Source: Hoplostethus atlanticus
Lineage: Eukaryota; Chordata; Actinopteri; Trachichthyiformes; Trachichthyidae
DNA length: 64,000 nucleotides
Reading direction: 5' to 3'
Assembly: GCA_034670405.1 (NCBI GenBank)
Contig: JAXDDX010000024.1
Span: 4,672,501-4,736,500 of the forward strand
Positions 25,147 to 38,343 of this stretch are shown in pieces (within the stretch, counting starts at the first letter, position 1; the number at the start of each line of letters is the position of its first letter). Below the pieces are notes generated by a model that worked only from the letters and a program-made list of their open reading frames with translations, had not been told where the DNA came from and made no database searches. The translations under genes were made by a program, and so were the position numbers.

Positions 25147-28100
25147 TTTGCGTCTGCCATCATTCTGAAAGGCCTTTAGAATAGGCTTAGGTTCTGGCCC
25201 TTAAACCATTCAACTAATAACGTTAGCAAAAAGCACTTTTTAATTCCCTGTGTTATGCCATTCGTTGGCCTTAATCTGTCCGTCTATTAAACGGATTAGA
25301 ACGAAACACTTACACAATACCGTATCAGAGTACGTGACGGGCACAAATTACACAATCAAGCATTACTGGTCTTTGACTGTGATGCAAAAGTAGCTAGCAA
25401 GCAATGTGGCCAGTACGGAAAGCAGCAAGCCATTCCCCAGTCTAAGTAGCCCATTGCTGTAAATAAGAAGATGACTCCAAATGTAACATTAGATAGAAAA
25501 ATGCCTTGACCCCACCCACCAGGAAATGATAGTATCAAGTATTAGATAAAAGCACAGGGGACTAGGGGGGCTTCCCCGAACGTATCATTCGGCAATCGAT
25601 TTCTACACTGTCGAAACAGCTTTGGTTAACCACCAGGCGATCACGCTGGAGAAGAGATTGGTACCAATAAACTCGAACTAACGTTATACACATATTACAT
25701 GTTACGTTAGTTGTTCGTTAGCTCAGTAACAAGCGGCTAGCCACGCTAGCTATCAAGCTAGCCTTTGCTTCTAGCCTGCTAGTACTATCAGCTATATCAT
25801 CAACAGATAGCAAGCCAGCCAGACTTACCCTTCTCTCATTTTAGCGCTTCAGCTGCTTGCAAATGAACAAAATAGTGGCACAAACGGCACATTCGCTGTC
25901 ATTAGCTCTGTAACAGTATCTAAATTACAGCATGAATTAAAATTTTCTAGTGAGCATGCAAGCTGGAAGGTGAGTGACTGTCACCGACAACCGGCGAAAC
26001 TAGCTACTTTGCTGGCTAGCATTGTTGGTGTAGCCCTGACAAGTCCCGTGTTGAACTCGGCACAGAAAACGAGGTTCCGCACACATTAATTTCAACTATA
26101 TAGCAGCTCATCGGCAGCACCCACTACTAACGAATCACATCCATAATGTTTATAATATGATGTAATTCACAATACCTATAGGCTTCATAAATGCAGCGAT
26201 CCAATCTGCTGTCCAGCCCATGAAAACCACTTGACTGAACTACGTGTGCTTTTCTATTATTGCCCACCAGGTGCTGCTCTCAGAATGAACATTTCTCCAC
26301 AAAAGTCACCACGTGGAGCTACATTTTACAGGGTAGAAGTAAAGTTTGTATTTGCTTAGTGTTTTTATGTCATAATTAGTACAAATCAACTGAAACAATG
26401 ATCCCCTGGGAAGTAACTGTCCTCAAGGAGAAGGTCTCATAAGTAAACATCTTTCTTTCTTTCTCAAACAATTACCTCATATTGTAGATGTGAGAGACAC
26501 AGCACTGTGCTGTTGACATGCACTGTACTAACAGACATGGCCTTGTGACGCTGGCAATGAAAGAATACATGGGGAAGAAAATAAGTCGATCTGCACAGCG
26601 CAGCACAACACCTCACCTCGGTTCCTGTTTATTGAGAAGACTGACTAGACCCAGACTTTATATGGTTACATCAACAAAAAGGAACAAAAGCAAAACAACA
26701 GAGTAGTTGAACTGGTTAACATTCAAATGATGACTCAAACATATCGAAGCAATCAGGAAAAAAAGACAGGAAGAATATGTAGCTAAAGGCATGCCATTAA
26801 TAGTACACATTTGAGTATGTGATTGTATGTTGATGTTTTTCCCACCTCCCAGGTAGACTTTGTGGCATGGCCGTATTTAACATCTTGCTCCCACTCAGTG
26901 TGTCCTTGGAAGAGACAGATTATGTGCAGGCCAGCACAGCTGTTGGCCACTCAGCTCTGTCCTTGAGTTTGGTGGATTTGATTCTGGGGTGTTGAATTCA
27001 GCATCACAACCTTTAGACAGAGCATGTTGTTACAGGAGCTATACACAATAAAATGATTCTTTAATGTGGCGTGAGTAAAACGAGTAACAGATTCAAATAT
27101 AGTCAGTGCATGAAAGCATGGTTAACGTGTATAATTATCACTGAGACAGAAATGCCTGGTGGTAAATACCTTTGGTGGAGGTATTTACAGTGTGACCCTA
27201 CCTTCCAATATATCCAAATGGTAATCACCCATATTCTGTAGGTGGGTAAACTCATCCCCAGAGAAAGAGGTGGGTATAATCTGCACTCCTTGATTCCACC
27301 GCTGCCTGAAAGCCCTACAGACAATGTACCAGTCAACCTGCTAGATTTGATGTGCAGGCATGCCGGTTGGTGTTCGGTAGAATTTTGACATTGCTGAAAA
27401 AAAAACCCTGAGCCCTCATCATTCTGGAGTGACAGCTGATAACCTGGGCCAGCCCACGGACCTCAATGCACTGTTGCTTGTATTTTGACAAGGAGCAAGA
27501 CTTAGGGGTATGACGTGTGCATAGAGAGTTTTCAGGTCAGTCTTTTTTATTTATGTCACACGTCACAACACTCCATTTTTCATCTAAGATTTCCCTTGGA
27601 AACCCATCTCTGAAGGGATGAGAACTATGTCATTGAAATGAATAATCCAGACTATATTCTTGGAATTTAAGATTATTTCCAATATTCAAAAGTCCATTCA
27701 CCATTCAAACTATATTGTGAAGTGCACTCACTACCAAGAAAGAAATATAATCAACAGGATTGCAAAGAACAATTGTGATTGTAGTGCAGTGGCTCTGGAA
27801 GGAGTTTGAGTTTGTCTCTTTGGGTTATAGGGAGTGCTGCATTGCATTGGATTCAGTTCATAAGAGATTGACAGCTGGCATGCTCACTCTCTCACCTACG
27901 ACTCAATTATCTTAGACATGTCAGTCAAAACATCTATTATACACACACGCATGCACATGCTCACACACACACTCATACACATACATACATGCACACACAT
28001 GCATGCAAACACACACGCACACTCCCCCGCATTCCCACGACTCAATTACTTGAGATATGGCAGTCTAAACAGCCGGAGGGCCTCAGCTCAATAATACAAA

Positions 28101-28967
28101 GTCAGCTGCTATAGGACGAGGAGTGACTGTGATGGCCTGGCTGGGGATATCATACCATCACGCCAAGGGACATGCTTGTCATTCACCTCACACCACACTG
28201 CACACCCAATGGCCTCCTAGGATGATGGAGAAGGTTTCTATACAGGGAAAGGGGACCTATGATTCCCATTGAGCAAATGAGAAAAACATCTTGTAACACC
28301 GGGGTGTGATAGCTGGCAGGACTGGATGAAACCAAGGAATGGAAGTTTATTGTCTCATGATCAAAATAGCAAAGCAAGCCGACAGGGCTACCAAACTAAG
28401 GACTAGTCCCGTACAGGCAAAAATAACAAACAAGGCTAGAACTAGACTGCTGAACCAACCACAGCTTGATCATACGGGCAGCTGCTAGTCTCAGCAAGGT
28501 TAGCTCACGATTCAGCGTCTGAAGGAAAGAGCACAGACAGTGAAACAGGGCAGGGCACATGTGAGAACAATCGGCCATAAGGAAGGTATAGGACTGCTAT
28601 TGTCACACATTTAGGCTTCATGCAAAAGCCAAGCCATCGACACCCATTGATTTTTCTAGCACTCCAAATCTTTTTTTCCACTCGTCCTATGACTTTATCT
28701 CTTCATACGGAGGAGTTCTTGAAATGTATTATTATGTACTGGGTTTGTGAAGTAGTTGAGTTTGTCTGACTGACATCACCACCGGCAGTGCCTCTGTGAT
28801 TTGCAAGTCACTGAATGCGATGCACAAGGTGATAGATGTGGTGTCCATGACTACGGAACAGTAAATGTGTCGTCACCTTGGAGACAGAGCGTTGCTTACA
28901 GTCAGAAAGGACAGTTACATGGGAACTCCTCACTTTAAACCCTAAGTGACCCGCTATAGCCCTCTCT

Positions 28968-29740
28968 AGTCAAGTCAAATCAAGTTTATTTGTACAGCCC
29001 TCAAAGGGCTTCACAACGCTGCATTATGAAAACAATAAATGACCACACACGACATCCCCCAACCGACCCTGGCAGAGGGGAAGTAAAAACTCAAAGAAAC
29101 CTTTTAGGGAAAAAATGGAAGAAAGGGAGGGGCTACTCAGAGAGGGATCCCTCTACCAGGACGGTCAGGTGTGCAATAGGTGCCGAGGTTGGGCAAGCAA
29201 ATGGAACATGAAGTATAGAGAGTAAACACAATAAGGACACTCGGATGTCAACAGCAGCTCGGTCAGCATTGTCAGAAGAGGAAACAGATAGGAGACACAC
29301 CCATACACAGACAGACAGACTCATTCAGTTACTCTCACTCACAGACAGATATGACCAGCATGAGTGGACAGGAGCAGATAGACCGGGAGAACAGGACATG
29401 TAGGCTAAATGCCCACCGGCAGTAATCTGAGCTAACTGGTCTAGCCTTACACAATTAGTGACTGAGTCACTCCCTAATTGTGCCATGCTACGTTTAGCCA
29501 AATGATAGAGAGAATAAATAGGTTTTTAACCTTGATTTAAAGATATCAGTAGAGCCTGCCTCTCTGGCTGCAGCAGCAGACTGTTCCAGAGATAGGGAGC
29601 AGTAAGAAAAGGCTCTGTTACCTGTAGTTTTCTTTCTGACTGAGATAGATAGGTAGCCTAGGTAGAGTCCTGTGATCGGAGGGCGTGTGGCGGTATATAT
29701 GATTGTAGGGAGGACAGGATAGGCCTTATGTGGTCTATCG
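28968..29740 (-). mobile_element. 5'-truncated L2-type LINE: end of ORF2 plus 3' UTR
   Basis: Read on the minus strand, the frame ending near 29497 gives GNRAFSYCSLSLEQSAAAA, then FKSRLKTYLFSLSF and a stop. This is the usual carboxy end of fish L2-like LINE ORF2 (family pattern: DRAF, a WNSLP-like block, then FKSxLKTxLF). The 3' UTR continues to about 28968 and ends with the typical tail GTACAAATAAACTTGATTTG. The 5' side is cut near a (CA)n tract at 29.77 kb. The remnant is not functional. Confidence 0.65.
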
Positions 29741-29759
29741 CTATGTCTCTCTGTGACAC

Positions 29760-29770
<11 letters not shown>

Positions 29771-29807
<37 letters not shown>
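29771..29807. repeat. (CA)n microsatellite at the LINE breakpoint
   Basis: About 18 CA units just outside the 5' end of the L2-type LINE remnant. Confidence 0.95.
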
Positions 29808-29811
<4 letters not shown>

Positions 29812-30236
29812 ACACAGACAGCTGGTCAAATACAGCCAAAGTTGACACAAAAGTTACTGGAGCATTAAAGTGCTTTCATTTCTTTCCGTTGATTCATAAT
29901 TCAGAAAGCTTGAGAAGGTGTAGCTCCTATGTCTCTGTTCCTCACGCCGATCAACAAGGTTTAATGGGAATGTACATTGTACAGTGATGGGCTAATCAGC
30001 TAAGAGTAATAAGCAGGCCTATCTTGGACTGCGGGCATGCAGCAAGAATGCCCTACACCATGTCTGCCAGGAATAAATTGGGTGGAAATTGCTGTATGTC
30101 TCAGGCAGCAATTAGGAGGCTTCCTGTGGTGAACAGGCAGACATTAACTAATAAAGGCTACATTTCCCTCATTTCCCTTGCAAATGAACCCCCCTTCCAC
30201 ACGCATGAAGATATCTATCATTCTCTTAACCTGCAG

Positions 30237-30237
<1 letters not shown>

Positions 30238-30279
<42 letters not shown>
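30238..30279. repeat. (GT)n microsatellite
   Basis: About 21 GT units. Confidence 0.97.
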
Positions 30280-30281
<2 letters not shown>

Positions 30282-30423
30282 GTTTTGGGGCCTCCTCTCG
30301 ATAAAGTGCGGGGAGTGATGAGGAAATGGTCACCTTCAGGTACCAAACTTTTAACAACACTGGGTTTAACCGTTATTTCTACGACGTATCATTTATCTCT
30401 GTATCGCTGCACTGGTCGTTTCT

Positions 30424-30437
30424 GTAACCGTAGCAAC
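30424..30437 (+). promoter_or_regulatory. RFX X-box palindrome
   Basis: GTAACCGTAGCAAC fits the full consensus with a two-base spacer. It lies in unique intergenic sequence after the (GT)n tract at 30238-30279. Confidence 0.4.
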
Positions 30438-31461
30438 GGTGTTAAAACAACGCCACTGACTAGGGAATCACATGTTTACAAGACAACTGAGCTTGATTTG
30501 ATTCACATGGGAAGCGCCTGTGCTTGCGTAGTGGTGAGCAGGGCGGCACACAGTATAGGCCGGTATAGTGTCCACTCTCCCTGAAATGATACAACGATAT
30601 GTCTGGCATCTTTAGAGTGGAATACCAAAGCGTTATTGATCCCCTTGTCTCTGCCCAACCTCCTCCGATGGCAGATAGATATCCACTAATTAGCACATTT
30701 GGCCATTGTGACAAAAATACAGATGAAAAGGGTTTCAGATAAATGACTTGTAGAGGAGGCTCTCCAGACACCAGAAGCCGCTGTGGTAACATTGCCAGAG
30801 CAGCTAAATCAAGCACCTTGAGTGGTTTCAAATATTTGTGACTCACCCAACCCCCCATACCCCCCCCCCGCCCCCCACCCAGTTATTTATCCCAGTTACA
30901 CTAATACTAAAACAGTCACCCTGTGTTGGAAGTCTGTCCAGAGCTCATCACGTCGGGAAAGCCAAAACATGTCCTCCTGCTAAGGGCATTCTCTCTTCAG
31001 AGGAGGTGGGGGCTATTAAATAGTGTATCCTGTTGGAAAAAAGAGTGCAATATCAAGGGCATGCTGTAATTACAATGTGTTCGGTTTAGCCTGTGGAGAC
31101 TTCCCCCTCTCTGCAGGGGAACAGAAGCAGCTGTCCTTGAGAAGAGGGAAGGTAAGGGGTCTCTCAGGGTGGGGCAAGCTGTGGGAACGTGAAACCGTAT
31201 AGGGCCATGTTGGTAACTGCTATAAAGGGCACATTCACTCAATTTGGAGAGGGCACAGTCACTTTGCGAAGGTCAGTCAGCCCAGTAATAAGTGATTGTT
31301 TGAGTTGTTTTGGGAGATCACTCCTGACTGAACTGATTCCAGAGGACACGCAGACTTTGGTCGCCAGTAGAAACAGACACGGTCGCGGTCCAGACTAAAG
31401 GTTACTGTTTTATCCTGTGGAGGAAGAAAGGCCATCTTTCATTTCTCATTTAATAAGTGTG

Positions 31462-31465
<4 letters not shown>

Positions 31466-31515
<50 letters not shown>
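31466..31515. repeat. (GT)n microsatellite
   Basis: About 25 GT units. Confidence 0.97.
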
Positions 31516-31516
<1 letters not shown>

Positions 31517-32179
31517 TGCAGGAGGATGACAGGCTTGTATTGGACATAGAAGAATTTTGTGTAAGGTTTTGTGCATGATGAAGAGATATCTGCCATTTGT
31601 TCAATATTATCATCTGACACGTCATGGTACTTAGTATAATAGTATGGAAGTTGAGTCGGTTGATGAAAAACACTTTTGCACAATGGATCTCTATATTTTA
31701 GAGATTGAATTGAATGATAAACATTTCATACTTGATCCATGGATACACTGGAATAGAAATGTCCAAGTATATAACAGTGTTGGTGTATGTGCTTAATAAT
31801 TGTGACTCTTATAATAACCTGAACACATTAATGCTGTAATGTACAGTATAAAGCACCGGCAAAATAAAATCACTGGAACATTTAAGAGGGTGCAGACTGC
31901 ATGTTGCTGTTTGTATGGTCCTTTTCATTTGATGTCGATAAATGCGCTACTGTCTGTTTGACCATGAACTGAATATGACTGGCAATATTGGATTTCCTCC
32001 TCTTTTCATGATGAGATTCAGTGTATCTGAATGAATGAATTGACTACAGTATACTTCCTGCTCTACATGTATTATGCACAACACCACTGCAGGGCTTTTT
32101 ATATAAATGATAGAAGAAAAAATAAACAGCACTCTACACACAAATAAACACGTGTGCACACACAGAAACACAGCCAGAG

Positions 32180-32442
32180 CCTTGGTCATGCTCTGTATCT
32201 GATCATAGCCTTTAATTGCTCTAAACTAATGCTTCATTTGATGCAAGTGGGAGAGAAGGGAGCCTATTCATCACCGTGTCACCGGGGCATGCCCCAAACA
32301 GAGCATCCAGCATTGTGTTGCAAATGAAGAAGAGCGATAGCCTGGAAGGGGGGCAAATAAGCCAACAAGCGTCAAACATTGCTGCTAAACAATTACGCTG
32401 ATTTATTTGTTGAAGTCATTGATGTAAGAGCTGACAGGAGCG

Positions 32443-32473
<31 letters not shown>

Positions 32474-32765
32474 TTAATGACAAAGAAATAGAAAAAGCAG
32501 CGTTACTGAACTTCTATGAGATGAGCGACCGACTGAGCTATTAACAAGCTGCTAAGCCAAACTGATGAGCGGGCTTATCCATTAGCCATCCATTTAATAC
32601 CCTCAGGCAAACACATCACTGGACCCGCTGACCAATGAGAAACAAGCCATGTAAATAGACTACCATTTATAAGGCCATAAAGTACACAGCCAGTTACAGA
32701 AAGCTGTTGCTTTAATAAATACAGGGAAAATGACCCGGGCCGGGGAGAGTCATACACAGCACAGC
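32180..32765. promoter_or_regulatory. Candidate conserved non-coding island split by a poly-G tract
   Basis: Two unique, TAAT- and ATTA-rich blocks (32180-32440 and 32472-32765) with homeodomain-like cores such as TTTAATTGCTC and CAATTACGC. A G28 run separates them. No reading frame explains the sequence. Confidence 0.3.
32442..32469 (+). repeat. G28 homopolymer
   Basis: Twenty-eight consecutive G. It may fold as a quadruplex, and its length in the assembly may not be exact. Confidence 0.95.
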
Positions 32766-33174
32766 ATGTCTCGGTCACAGAGCGACATGTTTACCCATAC
32801 ACAGCTGGGCCCCAAGGCAGGAATAGCTACATGGAAGAGAGTGAGTTGAGGGAGAGAGAGAGAGAGAGAGATGAAGTGAGGAGAGAGGAAGGGTCAACAC
32901 ACAGGTCTATCTCCAGAGCTATCCGTTCTCTAATCACTGGGCTTTTGCATAGTGATACATCTGGCCTCCTACGTCTCTCTCTCCCTCTGCAGCCACATGA
33001 CCCTGTAGTAAGTCAGTGTAATAGCCGTTGCCCAGGGAGCCATGTGATTTAAAGACAAGACTTTAAACATATGGATCTGGGAGATATATCACCGCCTCCC
33101 CTCCTCATCCTTCCCTCTTTATCGCTACACTTTGCTCTAGGTTGTTGTCTATTTCAAGCTATTGCTCTCTGTTG

Positions 33175-33191
33175 CTCTCTCTCTCTCGCTT

Positions 33192-33251
<60 letters not shown>
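33175..33251. repeat. (CT)n(CA)n compound microsatellite
   Basis: An imperfect CT tract runs directly into about 23 CA units. Similar CT/CA junctions occur at 40.13 and 41.56 kb. Confidence 0.96.
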
Positions 33252-33253
<2 letters not shown>

Positions 33254-33487
33254 CCAGAAACCTCCTCACCCCTGTGGCCAGCACAGTAAGAGCTTAATGA
33301 AAAGGTACTTTACACTGGCTGCTGTGCACCAGGGAGACATCTTTAAATGTCACTGTTAATGGGAGGAATCAGCAGAGTGCAGGATGTTCTGAGTCTGTGT
33401 GTGAACGTGTGTGTTCTGATGACAGTGTATGTTACCTTGGCTAGAGTGAAGATTACAGATAAATGAGTTTTAGTTTATTTCTCCTAT

Positions 33488-33521
<34 letters not shown>

Positions 33522-33589
33522 TGTGTGTTCACCACTCATATATAGCTGGAGTTCATGCGGTTGATTTATGTCCCCCAGGCCTCCCCTCC

Positions 33590-33770
33590 CTGGACCCTGG
33601 CTTGATTACAGAGTCTCACTACAGCGACAGCCATGACCCCACCGTGACCCCATAAATTAGCCCCCCGCTGCATGATGGGAGCTTGAGACGATGATGCCGA
33701 TCTTCGCCGGCTGATTGATTTAACAACAGACATAATTTCAGCATATCATTTCTCCTCCTCTAGTCTCCTT
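33590..33770. promoter_or_regulatory. Candidate conserved non-coding island
   Basis: Unique sequence next to a (GT)n tract, including CCCATAAATTAG and GGCTGATTGATTTAAC (PBX/HOX-like TGATTGAT). No coding frame. Proposed from texture and motifs only. Confidence 0.25.
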
Positions 33771-35708
33771 CCTGCAAATCGAGCCTCTCAGTGGTGCAAT
33801 GTATCACAGCTCCAGCAAGCCTTGAGGACCATGGTGAGCGGGATTGATGTTTTTCCAAGGAACACTGCTGAGGGCGGCTTTTTAATGGTTATGCCAATGG
33901 TTTACATGCTTGGTGGAAAAGGTAGAAAAATGAACACATATCATGCCGTTCTCTATAGCGCCTGCTCCGTCTACCTTATCGTCTCAGCTTACGAAACGGC
34001 AATACAGTGGGGTTGAACGCCGGGCACTTCCTCTCAGGTTTTTCACTGGGCCACAGTTGACAGGGGGCAAAGCGGAATGTATCGCTTTTGACCTTTTTCC
34101 AAACTTTACTCAGTCTGGGGTAGATATTTACAGAGCCTCACAGAGAGGGGCATGGCTGATGGAGAGAGAGGGATGGATGTTTAGCGAAGAAGGAGGTCAT
34201 GAGCGTGCGTTGGCTGTGGCTTCGCTGTAGGCGAGGCAATCCTCATTCACATCAAAGCTGCATTTAGGTAGCGGTTTAGCAGCATCGGAGCTGCACGGTG
34301 GGTAGCAACATAACTCAAGATGGCACACTCTTTATACTTAACATGGTTCCAGGTACCTGAATTGCTGATGCTGTGCCTAAAAACAACTTTATGGGGGCTA
34401 GCTGATGGGTAGCATGTGTCCTGTTAAAGTCTCGCTTAGCTGTAGATTTTACTTTGCCAGGACAGCTACAGATGAGTGCTGTGATCAGAAGTGGAGCAGG
34501 CCACCACAGGGACACAGGGAGAGGTTCGCACGTGACCGGTAGACTGCAGAGTGTGTCTGCAAAGTCATCTGAGGTCGGCCAGTCTCTGTGTGATGAGATA
34601 GATGACGCAGAGCAAGGGCTTGGGCTGAGTACAGCACAATGCCACACAGGCTCAGGCTCACACAGAGCATCCACCGCCCTGCATACCAGATCAGATAGCT
34701 ATTGAACCTTGGCTTTCTTTGCAAACAACACAACCACCCAGAGAGAAATGAGCGAGGCGCTAAAGCTAAATGCTAAACCTTTAACCAGGTAGGTGATTCG
34801 AAATAGGAGAAGTAAAAGACTGCGAAGTAAAAGCTGCGATAGCTGCAAGTTGCGTTAATATAGCTACTCCTAGCTATTTCAATTGCAGATCGTTTTTTTT
34901 TTTTTTGCATGGACAACATGGAGAGGACCCTGAAGACATGAATGAGCAAGAGATTGTAGAGAAGGGAGGAAAGGAGGAATTGGCATGGGCTGTTGCCATT
35001 AGCCCTGTGAGCTGTGTTTCAACAGAGTGGCAGGGGCTGGTTGGTGACGTTCTGAGGCTCAGCATACTAACACTCCAGGCAGGAAAGGAGGGGAGAGGGG
35101 CGGAGAGATGAGCTACGTTGGCCTCTCTCCAGCCCTGGCCCCAGGCACAATCTGGGAACTGGTTGTATGTTTATTCTGGCGAACACCACTTCTGCCGGAT
35201 GAGGGGTGACTGGATTTCGGTACCGAATGCAGCTCAGAAGCCGTGCTAGCTAGGATTTGACTTCAATCCTAGTTCTTCAAAAGGATGCAACGCAAGTTTT
35301 TTTTTTTTTTTACACTTTCCTGCTGGATCTAGGGGCAGACATATCCCTTTCATCAGGGCGTGCTTTTCTCTGACAGGGCAGATTAGTGAGAAGCGAAAGC
35401 ATTTAGAAATGCCAGGCTAATTTTCCCTGCTCACACATTGAGCCTTTACCTTGCTTTGCTTTGATAAATGGTTCATTCAAGGCCTTCATTTGTTACCTGT
35501 TGCCCCACTGAATTCAGTATATGGAAAATCCAGTTTTTTTTCACACCATGGAGCAATGCAAAGTGAAAGTGGGACCAACACCCTTATGCGGGCACAGAAT
35601 AAAATAACTTCTGATTGCTTTGATCTGCCAACTGTTAGTTCTAACTCTGGGATTTAATGTAAAGAGAGAAGAGACAGAAAGGGACAGAGGGATAGAGAGA
35701 TAGACAAA

Positions 35709-35729
<21 letters not shown>

Positions 35730-35750
<21 letters not shown>

Positions 35751-35978
35751 CTCTGCATGGTTATGTTTGTCCAAGTTCATGTGCTCTGTCAGTGTCATGC
35801 AGAAGACCTCTCCCAAGGGGTGCTGTGTGATGAGAGCCTCAGGATGGGCTCCAGCTCTCTCCTCTGGAGTGTGGAGCCTCAGTCTCAGCCCTAGAGCTCC
35901 TGATGATCCTGCCTTCTGCTGCATTACATTGGGGCTAAAGCTAATGTTACCAGGGACCTGTTCCCTCCATCTGGAGAT
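35730..35978 (-). other. Unassigned repeat-free open frame
   Basis: A minus-strand frame open over about 80 residues between a splice-acceptor-like site (CCTCTTCCAG, AG at 35980-35979) and a (CT)n tract at about 35713-35746. Residues include ISRWREQVPGNISFSPNVMQ, then LRLRLHTPEERAGAHPEALI. The composition is more protein-like than that of the surrounding frames, but I recognise no family, and the opposite strand is open too. It could be a transposon or gene fragment, or chance. Confidence 0.2.
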
Positions 35979-38311
35979 CTGGAAGAGGATGGAGTGGATG
36001 TAGGGGAGTTGGGAGGCGGGGGTCTGGCTGGGGGTGGGAGGTTGGGGAGTGGGGGGGGAGGGCATGTCATGTGCAGTGGGGACAGGGATTGTACCATATA
36101 TGTGTATTTTGAGAAGATATATGGAGTTGCAAAGGGGTTAACAGAATGAAGACTTTCAGCCAGTCTCCATGGGTTTGGTGCTGCTCAATGGACTCTTGAA
36201 CTGAAGACCTCTTGAAAAGAGCATGAGCTCCTCTGGTCCCACTGATAATTAAATCACTTTTCTTTTTTAAAAGAGAGTGCCCAGTGAGCAGGTGATGTCT
36301 GTGGACATACAAAACTCATTGATATCAAGATATGAAAAAGCTTTTCCTTTGCATATGCCCTCATGAATCTTTTCTTATGCAGTAGACAGTTCGAAGTACT
36401 TTGCCTCTATAGCTAACAGTGCACACTATTTGCACAGTACATCATTTTGTAAACACATGCATGAATATAATACTTGTTTAGGAGTGGAAATCATCAGTTA
36501 ATGTGATTTTGGCTTTAGCTGGTGATGTTGGACAGTGTTCACCTACTACAACTACAACAGGTCTGACCTAGCCAAGCCGTTAAGCTAGTCTACTAATGTC
36601 TTTGATACTGCACAAGGCATAATTACATCATATTCTATGTATTGGTAAATATCATCTGAGCATTTTCAAGACTGGTGTATGATGTATTGATGCTCACTCA
36701 TATGTGTGTTACTCCTACAAAGTGACTTCTGCATGTTTTCTTGTGTCTACTTTTTGTAGCAGTCGTCATGAAACGGGATGGGTCAGCAGCAGAGGCCTAA
36801 ATACGACAAGCAGCAGCAGAACATCTGAAACAGGCACCTGGGAGGGTGGGGCCAGGGGGTACAGACATTCATGTTACAGGGTTCTATAATTGTGTGTTTC
36901 AGGCATGGGAAAGTTAGGGGAAACACACACACACAGTAGCATTTTCTTTAGATTAAAAAAATACTTTAAATAAAAAGTTTTGAGCCTTGAGCGATAAATT
37001 ACCGTGAATTGAAAAGTTATGTGTTGATATTGATCAGCTGAAGTGAAGACATTGATGCTGGAGGCTACTAAACTTAACCCCAGCAGATGTCCAGCAATCA
37101 TGTAATTTAGAGGTTTCTTAGGTGGACACTCCAGTTTGGTACCTTAGACAGCAATAGACCACAAATGGACCCATGAAGTCAAGTTTAGAGATATCCAACA
37201 CCTAATAATTTCACAAATGCCTTTATTGTTCATTTTCATCCACATCCTCCTCCTCATCATCATCAGTAACATCACCATCATCAGTGACAATAAAAACATG
37301 GCATAAACAAAGATGTTTCTGTTACATGTTTAATGCAGGTCATTTCATCATTACAGAAATGTAGCACATACAAGCGCCCACAGAAGCGAAGCCTTTCCGA
37401 AGTTTATGCAATACTAATGGAACCAGAGTGAAAAGAGTTAAGCCCACTGTTTGATTATCCCAGTCATTTCAGCAGCCCTCTGGGCCTTTCCCAAAGAGAG
37501 CAATCATTCCCCATGCAAGAGATTCTGCAGAGGCTGGGAGAACACCAGGATACAGACTACAGTGATGTAACATCAGAGTAAGAGAAGAAGGTGTCTTACA
37601 TACACACACACACACACACACATGCATTGCACACACAAGCCCACATACATTCATGCACACACGCAATCACATACACATGCAAACACACAGTGACATGATA
37701 TTACAAAAAGACGTGCATTCTTCATTCATACAAAAATATCAGAATGAAATAAAACATACAGAAAATATTATTGCAATTGTTTTTAAAATCCAGCATTACC
37801 AGAAATGCATAAGAGTGCATCATGTTTAAGTCCCTAGTCACGTGACATGCATTTGAAACAATCATAACAATGTATGCCCTGACATCGGGGCATACATTAC
37901 ATTTATTTCCCACACAAACAAATCCCCTCCATCCGTGTATTTGTATTCTGTTATTTCTTTCCAGGGGCTCTTCTCCTTTGAAGCTTCAGGCTGTGGGTGT
38001 ACATGGATATCTCGATTGCATAGTGGGAATATAGGCCAGGAAGCACCATGAATACGGGAATAGGCAGCCTCCCTGGAATAGGAAGGTGGTGTTGATAAGC
38101 TGAGGAGGGATTCCTGGAATAGTAATGGGGTGAGCCGATCGATCAGGGTCAGAGCTGTATGATGGCTTCTCCCTAATCCCCCTCCCCCATCTCCCACGAC
38201 CACTAGAACACTACACCAGTTTCACCAATGCCCTCTGACACAACTCTCATGCACATGCAAGCACATATAAGCTACAATAGAGAAGGAGTCGTGTGTATGC
38301 ATGTGACACAG

Positions 38312-38343
<32 letters not shown>

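Larger units (their letters stand above)
24368..26050 (-). other. Probable 5' UTR, intron and promoter region of ABHD13
   Basis: On the minus strand a consensus donor (AAGG then GTAAGT, last exon base 25829) and an acceptor (TTTACAG, first exon base 24404) would join a non-coding exon 1, running upstream from 25829, to the short leader before the ATG. The 1.4 kb intron carries two LINE/SINE tail fragments (24850-24900, 25090-25146). The upstream end of exon 1 cannot be placed; the 25830-26260 segment is the likely promoter. Inferred from splice signals and from the non-coding first exon of mammalian ABHD13. Confidence 0.45.

Noticed and set aside
26518-26706. 62-codon plus-strand frame near the expected LIG4 site
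   Set aside because: No resemblance to LIG4 motifs and too short; treated as chance.
27937-28022. ACACACATGC-type tandem-looking stretch, considered as a CRISPR-like or minisatellite array
   Set aside because: A degenerate (AC)n microsatellite without regular repeat-spacer structure.
30024-30584. 186-codon plus-strand frame
   Set aside because: Runs through a (GT)n tract (poly Cys-Val) and has no recognisable protein on either side.
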